DNA from: UBA7328 sp965247965
GTDB lineage: Bacteria; Bacteroidota; Bacteroidia; Chitinophagales; Saprospiraceae
Reading direction: 5' to 3'
Assembly (NCBI GenBank): GCA_965247965.1
Contig: OZ252053.1
Span: forward strand, 5,456,001 to 5,520,000
DNA: 64,000 nt
Part shown: piece after piece, positions 49,385-57,949 of the stretch
How the letters are laid out: every line of letters starts with the position of its first letter
Position numbering within the stretch: position 1 is the stretch's first letter
Made by a program: the position numbers and the translations under genes
The notes under the pieces: model-generated
The model's input: only the letters and a program-made list of their open reading frames with translations
Database searches by the model: none
Told to the model about the DNA's origin: nothing

Positions 49385-50546
49385 TGGCGGTATTTATTTC
49401 ATTTGCTATAAGGATGACTTCTCCGTCGGCAACTAGTCGAGCGCCGTCGAGCACTATTTCATCTCCAACCTTGATGCCTTTGATTATCACTGCATTGCCC
49501 TCATAGATATCTCCAACATCTACGGACACTCTATTCGCAATATGATCTCCACCGCTCCTTGATACCTTTATTACATATTTCTCACCTGCTACATCTTCCT
49601 GAACCAATTCGACCGGTAGGACTATGGTATCTATAAGATTTTTCTCCCTGATTTTTAGTTCGGACAAAAGGTTGGGTTTTAAAATTCCTCCAGGATTTGT
49701 TACATCTACTTCAAAATTCAAAGTTCTATTGGCGGGATCAATTCTTCTGCCTAAGAGGCTTACCCTTCCAGTTGTATTTCTATCCAATGACGGAAAGGCG
49801 ACATCGACTTTCATTCCTCTTTTCAGTACTGTAATGTAACGCTCAGGAAGGTCTGCCGATACTTTGACATTGTAAATATTGAGGAGTTGGACAATAGGCA
49901 TTCCGGGACTTGCGAATTCTCCGAGCTTCGTAATTTCGCGATCTACTACACCCGAAATAGGTGCATAGATATAGGCTTTTGAAAGTTGATAATTGAGAAT
50001 TTCAAGGGATTTTTCGATCCTTTCTTTATTGTTTTTTGCTTGTAGATATTGCACTTCCGAGCCGATATTTTGGGCCCAAAGCTTAGCCTGTCTTTCGTAA
50101 ATATCTTTTGCCAATCGTAGAGAGGTTTGCAACTCCGCCTTTTGTTTGTTGTACGTTTCCAAATCGATTCTTGCGATCAAATCGTCCTTCTTTACATAGT
50201 CACCTTCTTTGACATTGAGCTCGATGATCCTTCCGGGAGTTTCAGAAACAACATTCACCGTTTCATCTGCAATCACAATCCCTTCTATTTCAATGTATTT
50301 TTCAAAATCACTTTTCGCGACTCGCGTAGTAGTCACTATTTTTTTCTTTTTTTCCAACGCAGGATCGATTTCTAATATGTCCTTGATCAACTCTGCGATT
50401 TCGGCTTCCAGTTCGGCCAAATCTTCCTTTTTCTTTTCTAACAGCTCCCTTTTACCCTCCAAAGTAGTTGGGTTTTCAGATGTTTTTTTTTCAGAATTGC
50501 AAGCCATCAAAATGACAAAAAATGCGAGTATGTATATTTTTTTCAT
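49368..50546 (-). CDS. RND efflux periplasmic adaptor (membrane fusion protein)
   Basis: About 392 residues. The start at 50546 gives MKKIYILAFFVILMACNSEKK, a lipoprotein signal with lipobox cysteine; a start three codons higher is possible. A coiled-coil segment (ELLEKKKEDLAELEAEIAELIKDILEI) precedes the mature domain. The lipoyl half-motifs are VVSETPGRIIELNVKEGDYVKKDDLIARID and IYAPISGVVDREITKLGEFASPGMPIVQL, with the alpha-hairpin between them. Beta-barrel and membrane-proximal domains end in VKVGDEIVLDGARLVADGEVI. It links the pump to the TolC-like channel. The four genes from the TetR regulator down form an operon with gaps of under 15 bases. Confidence 0.93.
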   Translation of the reverse strand: MKKIYILAFFVILMACNSEKKTSENPTTLEGKRELLEKKKEDLAELEAEIAELIKDILEIDPALEKKKKIVTTTRVAKSDFEKYIEIEGIVIADETVNVVSETPGRIIELNVKEGDYVKKDDLIARIDLETYNKQKAELQTSLRLAKDIYERQAKLWAQNIGSEVQYLQAKNNKERIEKSLEILNYQLSKAYIYAPISGVVDREITKLGEFASPGMPIVQLLNIYNVKVSADLPERYITVLKRGMKVDVAFPSLDRNTTGRVSLLGRRIDPANRTLNFEVDVTNPGGILKPNLLSELKIREKNLIDTIVLPVELVQEDVAGEKYVIKVSRSGGDHIANRVSVDVGDIYEGNAVIIKGIKVGDEIVLDGARLVADGEVILIANEINTANEKGS

Positions 50547-50558
50547 GTTTGACATTTC

Positions 50559-51962
50559 CTATTTATTGTTTATTGCACCCGTAGCTATATCCAGATTCGT
50601 TTGAGCGACGAGAATATCGTAGAGCGCATTTATATAATTGGCTTGCACCTGATACAGATCGGATTCAGCTTGTGACAATTCTAAGCTGGAGCCCACACCG
50701 TTTTTATATTTGATTTGCGTTTTATTGTAAATTTTTTCACTGAGGTCGAGAGATCGATTGGTGCTCTCTAGAGATTCTTTTGCATTGAGAAGATCTGTTC
50801 TGGCATTAAAAATTTGCAGTACCAGTGCGCGGTCAAATTCTTCTAATTCCATTTTTCTTTTTTCCAAAGCAATTTTCTTTCTCTCTATTTTAGATCGGGT
50901 GTCCCTCCCGTCGTAAATCGGAATATTGGCATTTATGCCGAATACACCATTGGGAAGGATTCCGGACTCATCTTTGTTAAAAAATTTGTCTCGTTGTAGA
51001 GAACCTTCCAGGCCCAGATTGGCATATACACTAGGCAGATAGCCTTGTTTTATACGAACTAAATCGGCCTCATCCAAGGTAAGTGCTTCCAGGAGAAGTC
51101 GGTGTTCGGGGCGAGCCTCAAAATCGATCAGTTCATGCAAATCAACGTTATGCAATAGGATCTCGTCCACTTCCTGTTCCAGGTTGTCCTCGATCTCGAT
51201 ACTCTGGTTGAGTGGGTAAGCCATTTGATATTTCAGCACGTTTTTTGATACATCGAGAAGGCGTAACAATTTAGATTTTTCGTTTTCCAAATTTTCTTTG
51301 GAAAGAATCAATCGATCTACATCCAATTCTTCGACAAAACCACTCTCATAAAAAGCTTGAGTTTCTCGTAGAAGATTAGCGACATTTGTTATATTATTCT
51401 CGAGCGTACCAATGTTCTTTTTAGTCACAATTACACTTTGGTAGGCTCTGGCGACATTGCTCTTGATTTCCTGCTCGGTCAGGGCTTTTTGTTTTTTGGC
51501 AAGCTCAATGAACATCTTTCCTACTCTGAGTCCTTTGAGATAGTTTCCATTGAAGACAAAAACACTGGTATTCAAACCGATCACCATATTGTGCCTCCTG
51601 GTAAAACCCGCCTCGACGGTTCGCGGTGTATCTCCTCCGAATCCTCCCAGTTCATTAGCAATACTCGTCTGCCCCAGGATACCCAATATGACCGGAGAAA
51701 TGAAGTCCTCGATTACAACTTTGGGTCGGATATAGTAATAATTGTACTGAGCATCTAAGCTGACTTTGGGCATTCCTATCGCTTTAGCTTCCCTAAACTG
51801 CCAAAGAGCATCTTCTCCGTTCAAGTCGGCTTCCCTCATCGAGATATGGTGCTCTAGTGCATAGGCAACGGCCTCTTCAAGCGTAAAGGTGACCTGAGCA
51901 TTGGTGGCATAAGTGGAGAGCAAGCCAAAGCAGAGAATTAAGCGAGCATAAGTACTCCTCAT
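50559..51962 (-). CDS. TolC family outer-membrane efflux protein
   Basis: 467 residues with a signal peptide (LILCFGLLSTYATNAQ) and FTLEEAVAYALEHHISMREADLNGEDALWQFREAKAIGMPKVSLDAQYNYYY, the typical start of outer-membrane efflux proteins. The two structural repeats of long coiled helices follow (KKNIGTLENNITNVANLLRETQAFYESGFVEELDVDRLILSKENLENEKSKLLRLLDV; SLDLSEKIYNKTQIKYKNGVGSSLELSQAESDLYQVQANYINALYDILVAQTNLDIATG). It begins one base after the TetR gene ends and precedes the adaptor by 12 bases. Forms the exit duct of the tripartite pump. Confidence 0.93.
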   Translation of the reverse strand: MRSTYARLILCFGLLSTYATNAQVTFTLEEAVAYALEHHISMREADLNGEDALWQFREAKAIGMPKVSLDAQYNYYYIRPKVVIEDFISPVILGILGQTSIANELGGFGGDTPRTVEAGFTRRHNMVIGLNTSVFVFNGNYLKGLRVGKMFIELAKKQKALTEQEIKSNVARAYQSVIVTKKNIGTLENNITNVANLLRETQAFYESGFVEELDVDRLILSKENLENEKSKLLRLLDVSKNVLKYQMAYPLNQSIEIEDNLEQEVDEILLHNVDLHELIDFEARPEHRLLLEALTLDEADLVRIKQGYLPSVYANLGLEGSLQRDKFFNKDESGILPNGVFGINANIPIYDGRDTRSKIERKKIALEKRKMELEEFDRALVLQIFNARTDLLNAKESLESTNRSLDLSEKIYNKTQIKYKNGVGSSLELSQAESDLYQVQANYINALYDILVAQTNLDIATGAINNK

Positions 51963-51963
51963 T

Positions 51964-52563
51964 TCAAAAAAGTTGATATTTTTTTAAAAGTCTTCTTCCG
52001 TCTTCTGACAGTATGCCGGATAAATGATAAAGCAGGTGTTGTCTGATCAATTCGTCCATTTTATATCGATTCAATGAAAAATTGCTCTCGTCTACGAGGG
52101 ACCAGGATTTGAGTACGTAGAGCTTTGAAATAATTTCAGGATTGATATTTTTCCTGTAAAGCCCCTCTTTTATTCCCCTGGAAAGATTGTTTTTAATCCG
52201 TTCTCCTATTACACCCTGAGTAAATGCTCTGATCTTCATCCACGTCTCTTTGTAATATTTTTGAAGGTCATGGAGTATGGCGGGCCTTATATTTCTTAGG
52301 GTGATTACGGAGTGGCGGCCTATCTGAATCATCTCATCCAATGCGTCGTTGGCACTTTGCGAAATATCATTCATGAGTTGTTTTTCGAGGTGTAGATGGT
52401 TTTCTATAGATTGGCCGACGAGGTCTTTTTTGTTGTCTACGACCTGATAAAGGGTTTTTTTAGAAATACCGAGTTTGGAGGAGATATCATCCATGCTTAC
52501 CGAGCGGATGCCGAGTCGCATGAATTCCTCGTTGGCAGTTTGCAGTACGATTGCTTTTTCCAT
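51964..52563 (-). CDS. TetR/AcrR family regulator of the RND operon
   Basis: 199 residues. The N-terminal helix-turn-helix is at about 8-55 (QTANEEFMRLGIRSVSMDDISSKLGISKKTLYQVVDNKKDLVGQSIENHL), and the C-terminal helical ligand and dimer domain has QLMNDISQSANDALDEMIQIGRHSVITLRNIRPAILHDLQKYYKETW. First gene of the operon, one base before the TolC-like gene, so it probably represses its own operon and senses a pump substrate. No palindromic operator stands out in the 174 bases up to the divergent cytochrome gene. Confidence 0.9.
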   Translation of the reverse strand: MEKAIVLQTANEEFMRLGIRSVSMDDISSKLGISKKTLYQVVDNKKDLVGQSIENHLHLEKQLMNDISQSANDALDEMIQIGRHSVITLRNIRPAILHDLQKYYKETWMKIRAFTQGVIGERIKNNLSRGIKEGLYRKNINPEIISKLYVLKSWSLVDESNFSLNRYKMDELIRQHLLYHLSGILSEDGRRLLKKYQLF

Positions 52564-52707
52564 AGACGCGATACAAAATTACGCAATAGAAACGATGGAA
52601 ACTTTGAAAAGTTTAGGAGTTTTTGGTTGTTGGTCGATTATTGTTTTCTATTATGAGGACTCGTTTTTACATAAATGTGAACCATTCTATTTAGCTTTAA
52701 TATTTTT

Positions 52708-52715
52708 TAATTTTG
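52708..52715 (+). promoter_or_regulatory. Possible -7 element for the cytochrome c gene
   Basis: TAATTTTG at 52708-52715 fits TAnnTTTG and stands 22 bases before the ATG. The expected TTTG about 20 bases upstream is absent (ATTC), so it is a weak candidate. Confidence 0.3.
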
Positions 52716-52737
52716 ACGTTCATAGAATTCTAATAAA

Positions 52738-53085
52738 ATGGGAAAATACATATTTGCCGGACTCTCTCTAACAGTTCTTCTTATCCTGGCCTGCCAATCC
52801 AACGGAGATAAAAAACCAGCAACTTCATCGGTATCCGAACCGGCGCCTAAGAAAGAAGTCCCCAAAGTGGATGGAGAAAAAATCTACAAAATGAATTGCG
52901 TAGTCTGCCACGGAATGGATGGTAACTTGGGCCTCAACGACTCTAAAGATATCAGAGCCTCTGAATTGACCCTGGAAGAAAGGATTGAATTGGTCTCGAA
53001 GGGCAAAAACTTGATGACACCTTTTGAAAGTCTCCTCAAGGAGGACCAAATCAAAGCTGTGGCTGAGTACACATTCAAACTTTAG
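52738..53085 (+). CDS. Small c-type cytochrome lipoprotein
   Basis: 115 residues. Lipoprotein signal MGKYIFAGLSLTVLLILAC with the lipobox LILAC, a Pro/Lys/Ser-rich linker, then a single haem-binding C-V-V-C-H at about 58-62 (YKMNCVVCHGMDGNLG). The downstream MTPFESLLKEDQIKAVAEYTFKL contains the likely methionine axial ligand. The pattern is that of class I monohaem cytochromes anchored to the envelope, which pass electrons to an oxidase or reductase. Divergent from the RND operon and 4 bases before anmK, with which it may be co-transcribed. Confidence 0.88.
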   Translation: MGKYIFAGLSLTVLLILACQSNGDKKPATSSVSEPAPKKEVPKVDGEKIYKMNCVVCHGMDGNLGLNDSKDIRASELTLEERIELVSKGKNLMTPFESLLKEDQIKAVAEYTFKL

Positions 53086-53089
53086 ATCT

Positions 53090-54175
53090 ATGAACTTTCC
53101 CGAACTTCGGATACTTGGGGTGATGTCCGGTAGTTCTTTGGATGGATTGGATTTGGCGATCTGTCAATTTTCAATAGATTCCGATTCCAATATTTCATGG
53201 GAGATCAAAAAGTCGGCCAATGTAGCTTTTGATAAAAGGCTTGTAGAAACTTTAAACGCTTCATATACTTCGAATTCGGCTTTTATTTACACTGCTGAGC
53301 AGCACTTTTCCAACTTTTGTGTCCATGCGATAGCTTCCTTTCTTGGTGAATGTGAAATGAATGTAGACTGTCTGGGTTTTCACGGACACACAATATTCCA
53401 CAAACCTGAAGATGGGTATACCGTTCAATTGGGAAATGGCCACTGTTTGTCCCAAAAACTGGGCGTCGATGTCATAGCGGATTTTCGCAGCAAGGATATA
53501 GCTCTCGGTGGCCAGGGCGCCCCACTTGCACCAATTGTAGAAAAGTATTTATTCGCACAATTCAATTTATTCCTTAACCTAGGAGGAATAGCAAATATCA
53601 GCGTCCATAGTTCCTCCGAAATTAGAGCCTTCGACATTACCGCTTGCAATCAGGCTTTAAATCACCTCGCTCAATTGGTCGATAAATCATATGACGACAA
53701 AGGCAATATGGCTCGAAATGGCATATGCAATAAACTGCTGCTGGACACACTCTCTTCATTGGCATATCTATCGAAAAAATATCCAAAATCGCTTTCGAAC
53801 ACCTGGGTGCGGAGAGAATTCATCCCAAACCTCGACGAGCCCGATATTCCAATCGAAGACAAAATGTCAACTGTTGTAGAACATATTGGCAATGAAATTT
53901 GTAATGCATCGAGAGAGCTTAGTATGTCGGGTAAGATGATGATAAGTGGAGGAGGAGTGCACAACGATTACCTGATGGAAGTGATTCGTGAAAAATTGGC
54001 TCATCAAAATATAACCTGTGAAACTGTGAATAACGAAATCGCCGAATACAAAGAAGCCTTGCTCATGGCCCTCATGGCGTATCTGAGAGTTAACGAATTG
54101 CCCAATTGTCTAGCAAGTGTTACTGGAGCAGGAAGGGACAACTGCGGTGGTGTAATCTACAAAACCAGCTTATGA
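53090..54175 (+). CDS. anmK: Anhydro-N-acetylmuramic acid kinase
   Basis: Phosphorylates and opens 1,6-anhydroMurNAc from murein recycling. 361 residues from the ATG at 53090; the longer frame overlaps the cytochrome gene and lacks homology. LGVMSGSSLDGLDLAICQF (about 7-25) is the N-terminal phosphate-binding motif, GFHGHTIFHKPEDGYTVQLGNGHCLSQKLGVDVIADFRSKDIALGGQGAPLAPIVEKYLF (about 98-157) the core signature, and LNLGGIANISV and AFDITACNQALNHLA follow. MMISGGGVHNDYLM is the ADP site. Its end overlaps the next gene by ATGA. Confidence 0.93.
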   Translation: MNFPELRILGVMSGSSLDGLDLAICQFSIDSDSNISWEIKKSANVAFDKRLVETLNASYTSNSAFIYTAEQHFSNFCVHAIASFLGECEMNVDCLGFHGHTIFHKPEDGYTVQLGNGHCLSQKLGVDVIADFRSKDIALGGQGAPLAPIVEKYLFAQFNLFLNLGGIANISVHSSSEIRAFDITACNQALNHLAQLVDKSYDDKGNMARNGICNKLLLDTLSSLAYLSKKYPKSLSNTWVRREFIPNLDEPDIPIEDKMSTVVEHIGNEICNASRELSMSGKMMISGGGVHNDYLMEVIREKLAHQNITCETVNNEIAEYKEALLMALMAYLRVNELPNCLASVTGAGRDNCGGVIYKTSL

Positions 54176-55182
54176 AAATATTCGTAACCGGAGCCACCGG
54201 CTTTATTGGATCTTATGTAATCAGGCAATTGCTCAAGGAAGGTTACAAGAACATTAACGCCATCAAAAGAAAGAGCAGCAAATTGCATCTTGTTGAAGAT
54301 GTTGCTCATCATGTCCAATGGATCGATTGTGACCTTTTCAATATTCCCGTGCTCGACGACTATATTAAGAATGCGGACGCGATCATCCATGTAGCAGGAA
54401 TGATATCATTTTCCGAAAGAAATAGGAAAGCCGTCTTCAAAACCAATGTAGAGGGTACTGCAAATCTGATCAACATTGCCCTATGCCACAATGTAAAAAG
54501 ATTCATTCACTTTTCGTCAGTCGCTGCTTTAGGGAATTCCAAAAACCAAATCGATGAATCAATGACTGGGACAGAAATCTCATCAAAATCCATTTACAGT
54601 CTTTCAAAGTATTTTGGTGAGCGCGAAGCATGGCGTGGATATGCCGAAGGCCTTAATCTAAGCATCATAAATCCTTCTTTTGTCCTTGGTGCTTCATACT
54701 GGGATTTCGGGCCGCTTGAAATGATAAAGCGCCTTGACAAAGGATTAAAATTTTATCCGGTCGGTATCAATGGAGTGGTGGATGTACGAGATGTGGCCAA
54801 AATGTGTAGCTTATTGTTGGCAAGAGAGGATATGACGGGTACAAGATTCATTTGCTCCGCAGAAAACATTACTTATCTGGATCTGATGAAAATGATATGC
54901 GATCTCCTCGGTAGACCATATCCAAAAGTGCGGCTTGAAGGCACTATAGGCCAGTTGGCGTGGCTTACGGAAATTGCTAAATCCTACTTACTCGGCTCGG
55001 ATACACTTTTCTCAAAAGAAGCATACAAAATTTCTTCTGCTGAATTGCGCTACGATAATTCGCAAAGTAAAAAATTATTGCATTTTCAGTATCAACCTCT
55101 GGATCAGACGATTGGCCACATGGTAAATTGTTATTTAGAGTCAAAAGAGAATGGTATATCCTATGGGATATTGAATAGTTAG
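54172..55182 (+). CDS. NAD(P)-dependent epimerase / dehydratase (extended SDR)
   Basis: 336 residues from the ATG at 54172, which overlaps the anmK stop. MKIFVTGATGFIGSYVIRQLLKEGY (1-25) holds the TGxxGxxG dinucleotide motif, and GTANLINIALCHNVKRFIHFSSVAALG continues the Rossmann fold. The catalytic SIYSLSKYFGEREAWRG (about 141-157) has Y-x-x-x-K. The late NPSFVLGASYWDFG and YPVGINGVVDVRDVAKMC are like dihydroflavonol-reductase or sterol-dehydrogenase-type proteins. The substrate is not identifiable. Translationally coupled to anmK. Confidence 0.85.
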   Translation: MKIFVTGATGFIGSYVIRQLLKEGYKNINAIKRKSSKLHLVEDVAHHVQWIDCDLFNIPVLDDYIKNADAIIHVAGMISFSERNRKAVFKTNVEGTANLINIALCHNVKRFIHFSSVAALGNSKNQIDESMTGTEISSKSIYSLSKYFGEREAWRGYAEGLNLSIINPSFVLGASYWDFGPLEMIKRLDKGLKFYPVGINGVVDVRDVAKMCSLLLAREDMTGTRFICSAENITYLDLMKMICDLLGRPYPKVRLEGTIGQLAWLTEIAKSYLLGSDTLFSKEAYKISSAELRYDNSQSKKLLHFQYQPLDQTIGHMVNCYLESKENGISYGILNS

Positions 55183-55273
55183 CCGCACAAACAATTTCTC
55201 TAATGCCCTTTTCAAAAAATATTCGAGACTTCTAATCTCTCTTATACGCTATATTTATCTAAATTTTTCTAAT

Positions 55274-57277
55274 ATGAAATATTGGGTCGTCCTTTTCTTC
55301 CTACTTGCAGTCTGGTCTTGTGTACCCGTACCCGAAGAAGATCAAGAAGACGTAATTATTGACCTCGCCAATCCTGAGATACAAAAAATATATAGCCTTC
55401 AGGACAGACAGAACAGTGATAGTCTTGTCTTATATTTCTCAAGAAATAGCGCTTCGCAGAGATATGTGGCCGCCATGGCGTCGGGATCGATTCAATCTGA
55501 AAGCGCTTTGGATGAATTGGCTTCATTGCTATTTGATCCGAGCATTGAAGTGCGGACTGCTGCAGCTTATTCTTTAGGTCAAATAGGCTCACCTTCGTCC
55601 GTGCCCCATCTTCTGGATGCATTTGATTCAGATCCCGACGAAATCAACTCCGAGCTCAACATGACCATCCTAGCAGCTGTAGGTAAGTGTGGTGATAAGG
55701 GCATGCTGGACTTTATGGCGACCACTTCCACCTACCAACTTATGGACGATAAACTCTTGCTAGGACAAGCTCGAGGCATCTACAGGTACGCACTAAGAGG
55801 AATAACCTCCAATGAAGGAACGAGCAGGATGGCGAATATGGTCATCAATAGTGCCTTCCCGAAAGAAGCAAGAATAATGGCCGCTAACTACTTATTCCGA
55901 GCCAGAGATATTGATTTATCAATTTATAAATCTCAACTGCTCAATGTACTTGCTGAAGACGAAGAACCAAAAATAAGAATGTGTCTTGCCCATGTACTTG
56001 GTAGGATCGCAGATGAAGAGATCTTCAATCAGCTCATGCCTATTCTCAAAACAGAAACGGATTATAGAGTTAAAGTCAATGCGCTTAGAGGATTACAAAG
56101 TTTTGATGAGGTATTTGCAGTTGATTCGTTGTTCAGTTTTTTGGAAGACAGCAATCCTCACGTTACTCTTAGTGCCCTATCCGCAATACGCCCCAATGTA
56201 GATCGAAGACATACGGGCACTTTGAGAGATTTGTCGAATACCGTGGCTGATTCTGAAATTCGCGCTGGGCTTATGTCTGCCGCACTTTCATCTACACCCT
56301 TTTCTTATACAAATACGAAAAGGATTATCAGTGATCAAATCGAGCTGGAATACAACAGAGCTGGGACGGATTATAAAAAATCATTTTTCCTGGAAGCGCT
56401 TTCTTCCGATCCCGTCAATTATCAAGATTTGATAAGTAAGGCTCGAAAATCGGAATCTACCGTGCTCAAGACTAATGCAATCGCGGCGATGGGTAATATT
56501 TTGAATTCAAAGAATTTTGGTAATATTTTCAGGACGAGTGATGCGCAAAATCGCGTTAAGGCAGAGATTCTTGACTATGTAAAAGAACGGATATCTTCAG
56601 GAGATCTTGGTGAAATAGCAGTGTCCGGAGAGCTTTTGGAAGCTCATTCTTCTGTTTTTGCTGATGTCTTTGCAGATTCCCTATTTCTTGTCAATGAGAT
56701 AAGAAAGCTATCGGGGCCTCAAAACATGGAAGCGAAAAAAGCACTTTCGCGCGCTTTATCTGCCTTAACAAATTTTGAATATACCGAAGATGATCCCATT
56801 ATATCAAAACAACTCAATTGGGCTACGTTAAAAAATATTTCCAACGCTCCCCTGGCAATAATAGTGACCACCAAAGGAAGGATTACAGTACGGCTGATGC
56901 CTCAGTTAGCCCCAGCCACAGTGGCTAATTTTATCAATCTTACCGACGAAAATTTCTACGATCGCAAACATATTCATCGCGTAGTACCCAATTTTGTGGC
57001 ACAGGGCGGATGCCCAAGAGGCGATGGTTACGGCAGCTTGGATTATACCATCAGATCGGAACTTCCGGATCTTCATTATGATGATGAGGGCTACCTCGGC
57101 ATGGCTTCTGCTGGTAATCACACCGAAAGTACTCAATGGTTTATTACCCATTCTCCTACGCCACATTTGGACGGGCGATACACCATTTTCGGCAAGGTGT
57201 CAGAGGGCATGGATGTAGTGCATAATCTGCGCATTGGAGATATTATACAAGATATCCGGATATTGAAGTACAACTGA
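55274..57277 (+). CDS. Lipoprotein with HEAT-like repeats and a C-terminal cyclophilin domain
   Basis: 667 residues. Lipoprotein signal MKYWVVLFFLLAVWSC. From about 45 to 500 come HEAT-like helical repeats (SASQRYVAAMASGSIQSESALDELASLLFDPSIEVRTAAAYSLGQIGSPSSVPHLLDAF; AEDEEPKIRMCLAHVLGRIADEEIFNQLMPILK). From about 515 there is a peptidyl-prolyl isomerase of the cyclophilin type (APLAIIVTTKGRITVRLMPQLAPATVANFINLTDENFYDRKHIHRVVPNFVAQGGCPRGDG; GYLGMASAGNHTESTQWFITHSPTPHLDGRYTIFGKVSEGMDVV). The catalytic Arg (HRVV) and the Q-G-G and FGxV parts are present. Probably a periplasmic chaperone in which the helical array offers a binding surface. Confidence 0.88.
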   Translation: MKYWVVLFFLLAVWSCVPVPEEDQEDVIIDLANPEIQKIYSLQDRQNSDSLVLYFSRNSASQRYVAAMASGSIQSESALDELASLLFDPSIEVRTAAAYSLGQIGSPSSVPHLLDAFDSDPDEINSELNMTILAAVGKCGDKGMLDFMATTSTYQLMDDKLLLGQARGIYRYALRGITSNEGTSRMANMVINSAFPKEARIMAANYLFRARDIDLSIYKSQLLNVLAEDEEPKIRMCLAHVLGRIADEEIFNQLMPILKTETDYRVKVNALRGLQSFDEVFAVDSLFSFLEDSNPHVTLSALSAIRPNVDRRHTGTLRDLSNTVADSEIRAGLMSAALSSTPFSYTNTKRIISDQIELEYNRAGTDYKKSFFLEALSSDPVNYQDLISKARKSESTVLKTNAIAAMGNILNSKNFGNIFRTSDAQNRVKAEILDYVKERISSGDLGEIAVSGELLEAHSSVFADVFADSLFLVNEIRKLSGPQNMEAKKALSRALSALTNFEYTEDDPIISKQLNWATLKNISNAPLAIIVTTKGRITVRLMPQLAPATVANFINLTDENFYDRKHIHRVVPNFVAQGGCPRGDGYGSLDYTIRSELPDLHYDDEGYLGMASAGNHTESTQWFITHSPTPHLDGRYTIFGKVSEGMDVVHNLRIGDIIQDIRILKYN

Positions 57278-57354
57278 TGAGAGAATTTGTTTCCTCAAAC
57301 TAAACAAAAAGCAATTTTTATTCTTTATAAGAACAGACTAACAAGAATTAATTA

Positions 57355-57852
57355 ATGCGTTTAGAAGAAGCCCAGGAAAGATTTGTAACAGAATGGGGAA
57401 AACTTTCGAGCAATTGGGGTGTGAACAAAGCGATGGGACAAATACAAGCGTTTCTTTTAATCAACCCCTGTTGCATGACCGCAGATGACATAATGGAGCA
57501 ATTGGAAATGTCTAGGGGCAATGTGAACATCAACCTGAAATCGCTCATCCATTGGGGCCTTATTCAAAAAGAAAATAAGAAAGGGTGTCGCAAGGATTTC
57601 TACAAAGCGGAAAAGGATCTTTGGAAAGTATTTCAACTAATAATCCAACATCGCAAACGGAAAGAACTTGATCCACTGGTTTCTTTAATCAAGGAAATGG
57701 CGCCAATTGAGCCAAAATGCAAGGAAAGTTCAGAATTCTGCAGAGTACTTAAGGAACTGGAAATGTTCTCCACCAAAATAGATAAGGCCCTCAAACTCAT
57801 GCTCAATTCGGAAACCAATTGGCTGACAAAGTCGATGTCGAGGATGGTCTAG
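57355..57852 (+). CDS. GbsR/MarR-like transcriptional regulator
   Basis: 165 residues. FVTEWGKLSSNWGVNKAMGQIQAFLLINPCCMTADDIMEQLEMSRGNVNINLKSLIHWGLIQKENKKGCRKDFYKAEKDLWKVFQLIIQHRKRKELDP is the winged helix-turn-helix (about 10-107) typical of GbsR-type proteins ('G.n...grl.a.LLl...p.t.deia..L..SrgnvS..Lr.L'). The C-terminal helices mediate dimers. It might sense osmolytes or the envelope state, but no target gene stands out; it converges on the ABC-F gene and follows the HEAT-cyclophilin gene by 77 bases. Confidence 0.85.
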   Translation: MRLEEAQERFVTEWGKLSSNWGVNKAMGQIQAFLLINPCCMTADDIMEQLEMSRGNVNINLKSLIHWGLIQKENKKGCRKDFYKAEKDLWKVFQLIIQHRKRKELDPLVSLIKEMAPIEPKCKESSEFCRVLKELEMFSTKIDKALKLMLNSETNWLTKSMSRMV

Positions 57853-57949
57853 ATAAAATTCAAGAACAAGAACAAGCTCAACTTTCAACCTCCTTTGGAG
57901 GGATTTTGAAAAACTCACTACATGTTGGTTAGTTTTGTTTTCTAAGCGC

